Assembly: GCF_037975245.1 (NCBI RefSeq)
Contig: NC_092574.1
Span: 25,127,213 to 25,191,212 of the forward strand
DNA from: Apostichopus japonicus
Taxonomy: Eukaryota; Echinodermata; Holothuroidea; Aspidochirotida; Stichopodidae
Direction: 5' to 3'
DNA length: 64,000 nt
How positions within the stretch are numbered: the first letter of the stretch is position 1; each line of letters starts with the position of its first letter. The position numbers and the translations under genes are program-made. Below the pieces are notes generated by a model. That model was not told the DNA's origin. It made no database searches and worked only from the letters and a program-made list of their open reading frames with translations. Of the stretch, positions 24,701 through 39,700 are shown piece by piece.

Positions 24701-27700
24701 AAACTTTGGCACAGTTCATAGGATAATTTAAGCTGAACATTAATTGCTGAACATTAACTTTGTTTTTGTTTTTGTTTTTGGTTTCAGTTTTTTTTTTTTG
24801 CCTAACTAGCTGTGAAAGCAAAACATTCAAGATACACAGATAGCAGAAATCCGAATATTGGGAGCCGATAAATTGTACGCCAATAAAAGTTGAGATAACG
24901 ATCCACTTTGCTTTATCATGGGAAAACAATGCATCATTCTGTGCAGACTTGTACAATTGTTGCAATTGTATGAAATTGTAAAGAACCCATAAAATGGCAA
25001 CAAATGCTCTCTAATTCAGGACTCAATTGTTCAGTTGCCTTCTTGGAAACTGAAGCAATTATTTGATTTTTCAGGAAGTACTTGTGCAATTTAATTGGCT
25101 TATTACCTTCATTATTTGAAGCTTTCAGAAATCTACCCTGTCCAGATACAACACATATATATGTGTGTGTTGCATATAGAATGACAAATACATATATGAG
25201 ATTACGAAAGTTTGACACATGTACCAGAAATTTCCACTTCATGATCGTTTGTTGGGGACTCATCAGGCCAAGGTAGGAACCAGGGATATATACAAGTATT
25301 CAAGAGCATTGAAAGCTTAAAATTGCTAACAAACCATCAAATTTTGAACAATGAGATAATGGTAGGAAATATTTCTTTTGTACTTAATCAATTTGCAGAA
25401 TCAATGTTTGCCTCTGCTCACATGAACAGATGCAGACTGGGAAACAAAACAGATTTATGCGAAGATAGACCGTGAAAATTAGATAACAAACAATATTTTA
25501 CTTTCTATCTGTGTAATGTATACTCTAAACATGGATTAAACTTACTCAAAGTACAGAGTACCATTAATTCAGCTCCTGGATAGATCATATTGTCAAAGGA
25601 TATTCTGGAGAAACATTCTTGACACTTAATATCAAGGCCCAAAAAAAAAAACATGATTAGAGAGCAAAGTTTATCTGTGATGTTATATAATTGCACCATT
25701 GTCATATAGACCTCAATGCTCTCCTGCCCTCATTATAAACAGGTGTGTTATCTTCTTGGCTCAGTTGAGATCGTCTCTTGGCAATTCTCTCCAGCAGATC
25801 ATTTTGCTTGCCAATAAAAACGGTAAATGATATTACTTACAGATCAGAAGAAGATAATTCAATTATCATCGTCTTGCAAATTAAATGCTCTTCAAAAATG
25901 GCCAAAAAGCTACCAATTGATTGCAAAGATTCTTAGCAGTTTTTTTATAAACCAGGAGAGTTCATAGACCTAAAAATTTGGATTATTTGGTTATTTTTCT
26001 GTATGGTGCCATGAACCTACTTTGTGAGTCATTCACTTTGATTTTGTTCCAAGGTATATTAAATGTTGAACAGTTGAGATAACATGCATGGTGATATTAA
26101 CTTTCCTTAGCACATAGCACAAGCTGTCACCTGGACAAATGCTTGTATCCTGTTGGCTGAGAAACAAACAGACTTGCAAGGCAAAATGATAGTTGACAAT
26201 AAAACCTGAATGACTTTTATGCTGGTCATTAACTTGCACGAGGAAGATGTCGTTGATAGGTTATAAATCATAATCATTGTCAATGATAATGAAGTAAGTT
26301 GAGTCTTCAGGCAACAATGTTCAGTATGGAATTGCTTGCTAATAATTGAAAATTTTTTTGATATCAAATGTCAGCAATGTAATTAAGCAAAGTATGAAAG
26401 ATTCAACTATAAAGATTTCTGAATGATAAATATAGGTTGCCTCACATACTGTACAATGTAATAGACCATTGTACATAGCCTTATACTAAAGTCTATTGCA
26501 TACATTACACTTACATTACATACATGCAAGCATGCTCTCACTGATCATCCAATACAGAGGTGCACTTAATATCATATTAGCACACTGCCCTCTATACTGT
26601 ATCAGACTGCATCAATAACTTCTTCTGATTTGACAATTATTGATGATAATGCAAACTTGAAATTACTTACAAGATGAGGAAGGTAGGGCTGAGGATTGCT
26701 GTAGAGGGCTGTACATAATATGTCTGTAATAGTTGTTACTTTTAAGTTTAACTTGTGAAATGCACTGATGAATAGGAGGGAGATCGAATGGAGACTGTCT
26801 TTTCGATTCCTTACCATTGAAGGCAAAAGGAATCTATGCCTTCTTGATAACATGTGTGACGGTGTGTATAATGTGTGTGTGTAGTATCTATGCGTATGTA
26901 ACACCTTGTCTCGTAAACACGATAACTCATCCAACGTCGACCCACGGTGAGTCCTAAGTGATAGGTTTAACTGCTAGTAACAGGAAAATTCACATTTAAA
27001 CCTGTTGTCTCTTTGTGCGGTTGACCTAGCGATAGATACTTGTAATTGTGCTTCTGTTTACTTTGACGGTTCTTTGTGTTCTGACAAAGCAACATGTTTC
27101 TGCGGCCAGGCTATCCTGTGGGTATAGCGCCACCAATAAGACTCAAATATGTAGAATGCATCTTTGTTACAAAAGTGTACAGTGCATTAGCTTCTTACTT
27201 ATTTTGTAGATTTCCCTTGGTAAGTTCTTGGCTGCTTTCGTTACTGAGTATATAGGTCAAAGGTCATGTGAGGTCACATGTGGCAGAAATATGAAAACCT
27301 TGAAAACAGGCTTTCTGAACATCGGTAGCAGTGGTGAATGGCATACTTAGTTGTTTGGTATCCCTTAATGAGTACTACATTTCAAGCATTTTTGATAGAG
27401 GTCAATGGTCATTTGAGGTCAACAGGAGGCAAAATCTCAACAACAAAATTTAAACAAGTTAACTCAATACATTTAGCTATGATGAATCTTATTTTTGGTA
27501 TTTGGGTGCCCTACAGTAAGTTCTCATCTGCTTTTGTTATTGGGGTAGGTCAAAGGTCACTGGAGGTCAAAAGATATCAAAATCTGAAACCCTTGTAAAC
27601 ATGATAACTCCAAAAGTAAAGCTGCAATGAACCTCATACTCAGAATGTATGTCTACCTTAGTGAGTACAAGAACTGTGATTTTGTTTTGAAGACGTCATA

Positions 27701-30700
27701 ATTCAATATATCTAGTTCAAATGTGTGACATGGTAAACTTGATAACTCCAAAAGTAAAACTTGGATGAACCTCATACTTCAAAGGATGTCATATTGCATC
27801 CATTTTAATTATTTTTTTTAACTTGAACATGTGCCAGTTGTTGCCAACGTTAACGATGTCACATATTGATTCCTTCCTGTTGCATTGGTTCTGATTCCTG
27901 TTAATAGTGTGTGCTCTTGTTATTATCACCATTCATGTGGTATTGATTTGACATATTTCCTCGAAACTAATTGTTGTAAATCAAAAATGTTCTCCTTTAA
28001 ACCAAAGAACCAGATACTTTTGAAACATATGAACGACACTCTTACTGTGATTTCTTTTGAAAGATTTAATCAACAGCAAAATTCAGCCTTTATGCTGCAA
28101 TTCTGTTTTAGTTTTGCTCTGAAACTGAAAGTGAAAATGTTATGTTCTGTTTTGTATCTGAGTCTCCACATCATATAACCCTCCTTTAACATTTCAGTCA
28201 AGTTCATATTCTGAGCAATGAAACATGCTCGTTAGTCACTCATTAGTGATGTGTTTAATGACTTTCTAACTGCATCATTGCTCTAGTAGGCTAGGATGTT
28301 ATTCTTTCTCCTGTTTACCTGGACACAATTATCGGTATTTCATTTGCTGTCCCTTAGAAACCATCAATGACCTCATCTCATAAAATATGACTCTAACAAT
28401 CTACTCATCATGTTTGTTTGCAAAGATTTGATGCCCAAGGTCGGCCCTGTCAGTATTTTAATTGCTAAAACTGATATTTTGATACACTAGAGACTTACAT
28501 TTGAACTACTTAATAAATTGTATCCCACAGTATATATTGGATTGGTCCTTAAAAGTTACTTTTGTTTTTAGTGTTAAATGTTTTTTTCCTTCTGTATTTA
28601 ATATTTATGAGCTAGTTGAAGAGATTTCCTAGCAGATATATTTTTTGCCTACATGTGCAGTATGAGGTGAAAACGAGAATTATATCTTAAATACGTTATC
28701 CACATGTGTAGTTCTGTTAACTGTTTCATGGAGAATTCCATATGTCTATTATAATGGCTATTACTGTAATGTTTATAAACAAAAAACACTGGTTAATTGC
28801 AGATTTATAAAGAAAATGCAAAAATGATGATGTTTCTATCTATGTTTTAATTCTGAGATATTATGTAAGTATACCTTGGGACATATTTTTGCTTGAAGAA
28901 TATGAACTTAGTTTAGATATAATAAAAACACAAGAAAGAAAGTAAAAATAAAACCAAACCCACACACACACCAAATTGCTTTTGAGGTATTTGGACGGTC
29001 TGTAACATCTGTAGAATCTTGTCTGGTTTTTTTTTCCATCAGTGCTAGATACAAACAACGTTCTTGTCAAGAAGCAAGTGTTTGAGTTACTCAGCGGGCT
29101 CTGTGTTTACTCCCATAAAGGTTACATGCTAGCCATCGATGCCTTAGAAGACTACAAGGTACAGTAAACTTTAATCAGATCTATCCCGAAAAGTGGTGAA
29201 AGTGCCCGGAGAAGGATAGGGGAAGAGGGATAAAATTGTGGGTTAATGGTGGTTGGGAAAAAGAGATGAACACATCTGCAATCTACTGTTTTGGAATCTC
29301 TGCATCAGCAGGCGTCTTCTTACTGTCCTAAGAGTGATTGGGGGTGAATTGTCCAGCATTAATATAAAAGCTGCATTTTGCGTTCAGTTGTTACTTTGTT
29401 GAAATTTTGATGAGAGCAGTCAGTACATGTATTCAGGTACAAGTAGATATCCTATACCCTTAAATATAAGCAAGAGATCTGCTGGGTAACATCACTGATA
29501 GACTTTACAAACCACATAGCTCAAGTTAGTATATACTTGAATCCCACAATATTTTCCGTTTGCAACATTTAAGATCTAAAGCTCCTTTGTTCCCTGATAT
29601 ACATGATTTCTATCCATCTCAATCACAGAACATTGGAAACGTCTGAAAACTTCTCAAGTGTTTACAGTAGCAAAAACTTATCCTTTGGTGAAAATTTGTC
29701 CCCCCATCCATAACCGTAAATTATCGTTATTTATCGACAAAATTCCAAATCCGCAGAGGACCAAAAACTTGAGGTATCGTTTTAGCCTCATCATAAAGGA
29801 GCTGAAGAATGCCGAAATCATTCCCTACAAGACCACACTGCTTGCCTTCGTCAATTCCATATTGATTTCGACCGAGGAATTTGAGATCCGAGTGAGGCTT
29901 CGAAACGAGTTTGTGGGTCTCCAGCTGCTTGATATCCTTGAAGAACTACGGTAAGATGCAATTATTTACATTTTATAGACCATTTGCAGCTCGGATTTTA
30001 TCTTTCTTCGTTTGAAATATGTGTCTTAAAAAGTCTCTATTGTTTCGTACCTTTCCCGGTGATGAGATTCTGCACTTTTCTCCGACTGTTTAAGACCTGT
30101 TCTCACATTATTGGAGGGTGCAGTATAAGGCTGTGTCGTTGCCCAGAGGTCGTTTCTCGTCGGGACGTGAGTCTTGGGGTGGGATTAAAATTTAAGCCCC
30201 ACAGAAAGGAGAGTAATGTTGCATGTTTTAAACATGGCGTTTGGCTACCAATGGCTGTATGCGATAAGGTCACATGATAAGGTCACATAAGGTCATATGA
30301 ATTGTAGTGTGACGTTTAAAATTAATTTGTGACCATTACGTCTACCCTGACATCTGCCTAATAAAACTGGCTAGATCCAGTATGCCATGGTACGTACAGC
30401 AGTATTGTGGGGTAAATTATGGTGTAAATTGTGGGGTAAATTGTGGAGGTTTATTTGCCTGACCAGATGCACGGTTACACTGATGAAGTCATTTACCTTC
30501 ATTTAGTGTACACTGCTTAGTCTCTATGGAAAGCACTAAACATGAATTCTTTGTGTATGATTGTAATGTTCAGTGTTAAAGGTGAGAACTTCCCCCACCT
30601 TGTCAAATGGTACAATTTTGCAATTTTACGGTGTAAATGATAACTTTACATGAGCTAATTGCTAGCAGTTTTCAAAATTACTATGGTCCAAAAGGTTTGA

Positions 30701-33700
30701 TGACTCCATATTGATATAATAATTTCCAACAATAAGGATTATTAAAAAATATGACATTAGACTTGATCATCATGGACTACTTGAGAATGGCAGTAAAATG
30801 CTTGTTGAAATTTTGTGATCATTTCCTGACTTGCTAGCATATTTTGGAAATACTGAAGAACTATTAATGTTCCTTTGGAACTTTTACTGTGAAGAAATTC
30901 CATAGACTTTTGATTGATGTGGTTATAAGTGTACGTAAGGTAGGGCAGGAGTGAAAGTCAACATTGAGGGTCAATATGACAATTTTTCATCCATTTTGCC
31001 CATTATGTCAAGCTCTGCAAAATACTACAGTTATACAATCACTAATTTTAAACAATGCTTTGCCACTGTGCCAGTCGATTTTTGGCTAAACTACTCATTG
31101 TGAAGCTGGAAACATTATAAGCCAGGCTGCATGAAATTTGTGAGCTAGCATTTAGCTTTGCAGTACAAAATCAATCATGAATAACAACATTTGGCAATTT
31201 CTTTCCATATTTAAAGAAGTAAATAAATCTATGTAATTCTGGTAATTTGTTTCATTTCAATACTCAAGGTTTCTGCTTCTCCCTACCCAACCTTTCCCAA
31301 GCTCCCCTCCCAATAATAAAACAATATCTTGATTGAAAAAAAATGGAAAAATGAGAAAAAAAATTCTGCAAAATTGTTTTTTAATATTTCCAACATGTTG
31401 CTGTTCTCTTTTATTTGTATTCAATCATCTCCTAGTTGATTTTTTTCCAGATTAAGTTTTTACAATGGTGAATGGGTACTTTTAATATCTCACACGTAGC
31501 ACACACATACATATCTCTCCCTATAACCTTGTACCTCGATTTACTTACGAGATAGTTCTGGTATCACTCCACCTTGAGTATTGATTCTGATTGAAGATCT
31601 TCAAATCTCTAGAGATTGCTGCTAGGACAGTCAATCAAGAAACGAGAGGAAGAGAATTAGAGAGATTGCGCTCTCAGAAAAAAAAAAAAAAAAAAATATT
31701 CTCTGCCGAATCATCTCTCACGCCAGCTCACCTACAAGTTTATCTTCTGAGAGACGCGTGTGGTGGTTTCTGGGAGGACTGTCCACGATATCAGATCGAT
31801 ATCGGAAGAGAGAAATGTTGGACCAGTTAGAGCTGTTTATCCAGTTAGTGTGGCTAATTTAGAGCCGATATCAGTTTTTTGTGGTATTAAACATTTTATT
31901 GGAGACGTAAAGTGTGACGAAGAAAGCTTGTAGGCCGCAGTAAACCTGCAGAGTATTTACGTAAAGCTCATTGATTTATGGGAGGACAATTTCTCTGAGA
32001 ACTTTTAACAAACGGCTTGATAGTGAGTAGTGTCTTTTCATTGTTTTGTGTCTTTTTTCATTATATTTTGTTTGCTATCGTTTATTTTTTATGCCCCCCC
32101 ATCAGTATAAAGATCAGTATGATATTAAACTTATAAATAATTTATTAATTTAATAGTAGAGCATTTTGTCCAGATTTTTTGATGAAGTGCTTTAAGTCAA
32201 TAGCGAATTCTTTATATTTATTCATGAATGATAAAACGTAAGACTAAATGATGCAATCAGTTCTGACTTTACATGAATATAAATAATTTATTAATTTAAC
32301 AATAGAACATTTTGTCATGGATTTTTGTGTGAAGTGCTTTAAGTTAATAGCAAATACATTATATTTATTCATGAATGATAAAACATTAGACTAAATGATG
32401 CAGTCAGTTCTGAGAGTCATTTTTAGTAATATTATTTCAGTTTCAGTTAATTTTATATTTGATACCTCTTTGGAAGTAATCAAGACTTATAAATACAAAC
32501 AGTCATATTTTAAAACGTAAGACAGCAAAGGGCAAAGTTACCCCCAATAATATTGCTAAAAATACCTGAATAATTAGAATGTAAGCTAAATAATTAAAAA
32601 GAGTACAGTAATTGAAAGGGTGTGAGCATGTAAACTTTTTTCACAGAGTTTATCTCGCTGTTTGAGGACCAATTTATTTTCCATTTCAAGTAGTAGTCCT
32701 CTATTATTCTGACCGTTCTTGGTCCTGCCTGCACTTATCAATCATGTCAGGAAAGTTTTTCTTTTAGCAAGAAAAGAAAGCATATATTTAAATCCATAGC
32801 TGATGTGATGGGGTCTTCAGTATCGCCCCTAAATATACTAGAAAGTCTGGTAATGGTCGCCCATGCTAAAAATAACAATGTTAGTACTGCCACTCAAAGA
32901 AGAATATAATTAGCACTTCTTAACCACAGGGAATATTTTGAGGATCAGAACTTTTTTAGAAAGGTACCTTTGAAAAGTTTTAGACATTTTTTAGCGTGAT
33001 AAATGATTGGGCATATAGCTACACCTGATGGCCGGCCTTTAAAGATGAAAGCTTATAAATTCTTTTATGGAGGAACAGTTTTGAAATTTTCAGAAATAAT
33101 GACAGTTTGTGGTTTTAATGTTAAATGTCAGTTTAAAGTAGATTCCAAGTTTGACCAGACATTTTACTGATTTGACATCATTTTAATTAGTTGCATTATT
33201 TATTTTAAGATCCAACCATATAAACTAGAAGGTTAGTTATAATCTCTCCTTTTACCACAGAGCTTTGTTTGGTACAAAAATTTGGGAAACAAATTCCCTT
33301 CATGAAGTTATTGTAGCCCAATAAAACTGTGATGTTAAGACTGAACTTTTGTTGACATATTTTTCATAATATATATATTTTAAGAAAATCATGATGCGTA
33401 TTTCAATTTGTTAAAAAATATTTTTTCTGCTGAATTCAAGTTGATGAAATTTGTAATAATTTTCTCAATTTGATGAAAGTCTTAGTCAGTCAATTTGTTT
33501 GATGAAACTTTTTAGCAATTGAGCAAGTTAATGATAAATTAAAATAACATGGAAAAAGGAAAAGAAAATCACAATTTCTAGGCCCTCAAATTAAGACCAT
33601 TTCACCAAATAATCAAAACTTCCTCACTGATGAAGTCACTAATTTTCTAAGGTTTGACAACACCAGTGAACATGCTGCTACCATTGTTATACCTGATTAG

Positions 33701-36700
33701 GCTTTGACAACCTTACATTTTGTTAGGTCACATATAGAAGGCAGCTTAACGATTCGATCTATGACAACAACAAAAAATTTGTCAACTTGAAGCAATCAAG
33801 CTCGTTTGAGGTTCAGACAAACAGAATTTAAAGCACTTTGTTGTTTTCTTTTTTTTTTATGTGACATTTCCATATTTGACCTTCAATGAAATGTGCAAGA
33901 CCATGAAAATGCTTTAATAATTAACTTAAATATAGTATGTGTTTCCCATTTGTTTACTTTAACAAATGAAACATTACTTGATCATGTTGGTTTAATTAGT
34001 TGATGAAGGTACCTCACAATGCGAAGCCATAATTATTATACAGGGAGAAAGTTTGCAAAACAGCTCAAAAATACTCTCATATGTTTATTAAAAAGCACAG
34101 ACTTTTATGAGTAGGTTGCACTTTACTCATTGATGAACCCATCATGTACATTAAGTGTTCTTCCAGTCTGTTAAACTTTGTATTGACTAGCCATTTTCAA
34201 ATGCAATTGTGTATTATAAGATATAAGGGCTTTTCAGTTCTTCAGCCCAAAGCTTTTTTCTAAATTTGCCCCCCCCCCCCAAAGAAAAAAACCCTGAATA
34301 ATAATAATAATAAAATAATACATAAGTACAAATATTGCACCTCTCATATATAGTATTTGTTGACTATATCCATGGCAACTGCCTATTTTGAACATAGGAA
34401 GAAGAAGGATTGTAGGAGCAATTAATCAGTACAAACCAGGTTATTGGCACAAAAGGGGCAAGATACATCTTTAAGCAAATTAGGTATAAGAATATATGGG
34501 TCATTGTTAATAACCATGGATGAATGAATGGGTAGATTGCCTTTTAGTATAGTTTGGAAGTTGTGATAGATTATTAATGTGGCTGTAAGATTTTTAAAGA
34601 GGGTGGGATTATTAATTATGTAAAACAGAAGCTGAAATGATGGCCGAAAAATGTCAGCTTCATCGTGATCTAAGGGAGTCATATTATTAAAAGTTTAGAA
34701 AATAATATAGGCAAGATTTAGGCCTACTTAATATTCACCTACAATGGTGTCGATGTTAGGAGGTGAACACATGATCATTCCTGATTTTTGAAATTGGTGC
34801 GTTTTACGGGAGTAAAATCATTTAAAAGTTATTGATTGTCCTAGAGGGTCTCAAGTTGGATATGAATTTCGATCAATCACTGGTTGAGGCTGAAAAATAA
34901 AAGAAAAGGTATTTCAAGTAGAGTTATAGACTTATCTAGATATACTCCCTAAGAGCATTCTTTGTATTTTATCCGCATTTCACTTATTGCAGCACTGTAT
35001 GGTCTAGTGCCAGAAAGTCATACTTAAAAAGTCTTTTACTCGGACTACAGAAAAAGAGCTGTCCGACATATTTGTCACACTGGTCCACGTGATCATACTG
35101 GTTCTCTTTTCAAAGCACTAAAATCTACTGAAACTTCAGAATACAATCAATCTAGGAATTGCTTCATATTCGTATCGTTTCCCTGGCAAACTGTTACCAC
35201 ACACTTTCTCAAAATTCTTTACATTCAACCAATTCCCTCGTTCAAAACTACAATACTCGTAATCCTCAGCTTAATTCTTCTACATACGGTAAACTGCACA
35301 TCTTCCTCTCAATTGAGCCTTTGATATATCTTGCCAATAAACTTTAGAACTCCTGACCTAACACATTAATTGACAGACCTAGCTTAAGATATTTGAGATA
35401 TAACTTGAGCAAATCATACCTCAGTACTTATTGATACTGATCATCATTCGTCTGCATACTTTCTTTGGGTGGATGGGTAGTTTTCGGTCGGGCATTTGTG
35501 TGTTGGGATAGAGTTTACAGTGGGGTGGGGGTGTGGGTGTTGTTCTATTTTGTGCGTTTGTTTCTATTGCTATTTTATTACTGTAATATGTCTTTCTAGT
35601 GGGGGTGGGGGTGTTGTTCTATTTTGTGCATTTGTTTCTATTGCTATTTTATACTGTAATATGTCTTTCTAGTGGGGGTGGGGGTGGGGGTGTTGTTCTA
35701 TTTTGTGCGTTTGTTTCTATTGCTATTTTATACTGTAGTATGTCTTACTAATACTTAAATAATAGGGAGTACAGTAGGTCACTTTTTCAAGCCTGTGAGG
35801 GTTTATGGTTCTACTTCCTTTGCATCATGTCTCTTCCATCACTCTCCTCATACCCTAGCTCTGATTATTGTCAATATTTAACTGAATGATGTGAGAAGCA
35901 GGTTAATGAAATGATCATTAACAGACAAACCTGTAATTACCAGAACGGATGTTTAATGTCTTACTTTTCTCCACCAACATTACTCCATAAGGAATGATGG
36001 AGGTGTTGAAAGCTTTGCAAATGAATATAATCAAACATTAATCTGGGTATTACTCTTTGTTGCAACGGTTTCTGTTGGGTTAAAATTAGAAAGTCTGTAT
36101 TTATTTGGTTATCACAAAACATGACTGCAGATACAGATAATATGCATTTCTAACGGCGCGGAAACAACCGGAGGAGCAGGTTATAGAGGGCGCGCAGTGT
36201 TAAAAGGTTACCAGTTTATTCTAGGCACGGTAGAACGAGGGTGCTAAGGTTGTGGGGAGACAGGTAAGCTTGTCACTTGTAAATATCCAAACCAGTAAGT
36301 TTTGGGATAAACATGATTCTTCCCTAGCTATGATTACTGCTAATAAATGCTTATACTGTGAGCAAATAAAGCCTGATTGAATATAAAATGATAATATCTG
36401 CAACTAGAAGTGCTCTAAAATATAAATAACCCACTTTGATTCAAATGCTAACATACTTTATACCAAATTGTGTTATTCAATGATGTTAAGCACTAGCAGA
36501 TTTACTGTCGAGAAATGTTGCTGTTGTTGCTGCAGTCCATAATCAACAAATACATATTTAATACTTCTGTGATATATTTATGCTTGGATTTCACTCAGCT
36601 ATGTATAGAAATGATCGAGCAGTGAATGGCATGTTTTATCTACAAATACTTCTGTGCTGATAGCTCTTTTTGTGCTATGCTATTAACATTGCTAAAACTT

Positions 36701-39700
36701 TACAAATTGACCTTCCTTGGAGGTTTGTTTTAAGTACTTCTCAAGTATAAAGAAGTGTTAAATTAGTCCGTAAGAGTTGCTTCTAATAGAGGGAAGATGC
36801 TTGAAGGGTCAACGTGAAAAAAATTTGTTTACGATTTCGCCATGATCGACCACTTATTCGACTTTCTAGCATATATGAGGGTAATATCGAACATGTAGAA
36901 AATACCATTTCTTTTGCCTAATGTGATAAACATATCACATGCCATGAATAATTACTCTTGCTACTCTTGCTAAATTCAAGATAATCTAAACTGTAAAGAC
37001 AAACTCAATTTTTCTTTCAAAATTGTTGAAATTGTTTTGAAAAAGATATACACGAAGGAAAGAAAACTAACTGGGAAATTGTCACTAAATTTAAAAAAAG
37101 AAAGAACTTATAATAGCTTTTTAGTCTACTTCAAATGAAAGAAAACCAGCTGTACCAATTGTTAAGTGCAATTAAGTTGCTTGAATAGACACTTTCAAGG
37201 GATGAAATAATAGAAATGAATAAATTTGCATATAAACGTGATTACACTATTGTAATGGCAGCTTAACTGTCAAGGTTAAACCTAAGCTGTAAATCATGAC
37301 CATTGCTTTGGTTACTTTTAGTTCTTTTTACTTTTTTGTTTAGAATGATAATTTTGATTTGCCTTAAATGGATTTAACTTTAGCTGTAGATGATTCAATT
37401 AAAATGAATACAATGATGAAGATTTGTTCTAGTCAGTCGCTATAATTAATCCATAAATCAAAATTATTTGGCCCTTTATATTGATAAAATTAACTTAAAA
37501 TAAGGAGTTTATATAATTAATGCAGAGGAAAAAAAAAAAAAGTAACTGTTATTTTGCACTTACATGTTGGTTTTAATTTATATTTTCTATGAAAGTTTGC
37601 AAGTACTAAGCCAAATTAAAGTACAGTTGTTATGATAGCTCAAGTTTTCCTTCAAATGAATGAAGAAAAACAAAACAAGACCTCTTTCGTTCTAGATAAT
37701 GATCATATAAAGATTTGGTAACAAAAAAAAAATATGTCACAAAATAAGTGATAATAGTCTTTGCTCTCAGTTTGACAGCGAGAAAAATTTGGAAAGAAAA
37801 GAAGAAAGAAAGAAAAAAGGACAAGAACATGACTTTGATGCTCTCATATTGTGACATGCACATTCTTAATTTGTTATTTTCATCTTACTGCTGCCGGGAT
37901 GTATACTTTTAATACCAAAGTTGTTAAATATGTAGCTCTATAGCATTGAACTAAGACAGTCTACTCTGCAGGAAATCCGGTCCGTTTCTCTGAATGACTG
38001 CAGGTGCAGTGTTCTACATAATGTACCGGTGATTCATACCCTGATATAGAACGTATAGTTTGGTGAGAGACTTCTGTAAATAGAGAACTTTGAATCATTA
38101 TAAAAGGCACCAAATTATGGATGAAAGCAGAAACAAGTCCTTGAATTTGACATCCATGTCACCATCTGTGAGAGTTAGTAATAGTACTGCAGCTGATGTC
38201 ATCTGATGTAAGCACGCACACTGTCTCCGTCTTCTGCACGATTAAAAAAATACTTAATTAACGAGGGGACAAAAAAAAAATTGAAAACCAGACGATTGAG
38301 CCAAGAAAAAGCTATGGTATATTAGTAAAGTTATAAAAAATGAGCACTTAACAAATTGAATTGCTCAAGAAATTTTTTTATAATGAAAGATTGATTAGGG
38401 CATTATACCAAGCAAATGATAGAATTTTATATAGTATAATTATGTATATCCAAATGTTAAAAAAAGAGGATAAGTCAATGAAAAATATTGGGAAGTAAAT
38501 AGAAAGGATAAAATTAAGAAGAAAGGAAATTCATCACAGGAATCAAGAAAAATAATAAAATCAAGAGTATCAAACGGACCAACAGAGAGGCGAGAGAAAC
38601 ATACTAATTATCCATAACAATGAGAATATGATATATTTATGTTAGAACTAATCGATTATGCTCAATGTCGGGAGGGAGAGGATTTTGAGACACAAATCAT
38701 TGGTCATTCCAAATTTTTGGACCAGAGATTTTGCTTGCAATTTAAAATGAATAATCTGCGGTCATGCTGGATACTTTGAAAAGCCAGCACAAGTTTGCCA
38801 GCCCTCGACATCTCATTGAATTGCGTGATGTTGCCAGAGGCAGCATTTTCAACACCACTGAACATGGGTCTGTCCCCTACCCACCCTCCTACCCCTACCA
38901 TCTTGACCCTGGTCTGGTTCTTGTTTAGTCAACCTTGCAGCGTTTGGTTCCATGATTATTGATCAGATTTAAATGAAATCATCATATTTACTAATATGAT
39001 AGTTATATAAGGTACAAAAGTAAGACATGAATGTTGTCTTTGACATTTGGTCAGTTGCAGCGTGCATACACTGTTAAGAACACCATACAGGCCTGTTGTG
39101 CAAGTATCTAAAGTTATGTGGTTTGTGTATAACATAACTTATTAAAGCAGTAACTATTGGGATATTTGAGTTATAAAGTCATAAGTTGTGTAATGTTTGG
39201 ATTGCTGGAAATGTCTTCATTTTGATGAAAAACAATCATATTCTGAACCAAGTAAAGGTATGTTGGTATGCAAATGTTGACATAAATGGACCCAAACTCC
39301 TATAAAACTAATAGTTAGTAGAAGAAAGGAAACAAAGTCAGTAACAATTGTAATTACTAATAATTTCTGAAAATAACAAAAAGTGTAAATAAAAAATTCT
39401 TACCCATTAAAAAAAAAAAAAATAACAATGAGATTGAGGGATGCGTCTTGTAATGAAAGGCTGCACAATTTTCTCTTAACTTTTGCTTTTATTTTTTGTG
39501 TCTAAAAAATGGAAGAAATTGGAACCCACTATACACTTGAATATTTTATAATCTTTGCATCAGTGTGATGTGTTAGATGGCTGTTCTTTCGGCTACTTAA
39601 ATAAGCTTACCAGAGCAGCTAACAAAATAATCTCTCAAGGTGAAGAGGTTCTACTTTACTGGTAGAGATCTTGAGAAAGGTCAAGATCAGATGGACGACA

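Larger units (their letters stand above)
19194..29042 (+). other. INF2: INF2 intron 2
   Basis: A 9.8-kb intron. It contains a degenerate GTTAGGAAGTGGG-type minisatellite (20105-20420), a hAT-like remnant (20570-20820), a dispersed invertebrate-type repeat (22990-23460), a repeat rich in AGGTCA half-sites (27215-27790) and microsatellites. Open frames at 21795-22232 and 24100-24510 have no splice context or recognisable domain. Confidence 0.85.

Noticed and set aside
34422-34682. 86-codon minus-strand open frame
   Set aside because: Looks vaguely helical with a CPFC pair, but there is no family match, start context or splice context; possibly part of an old repeat.
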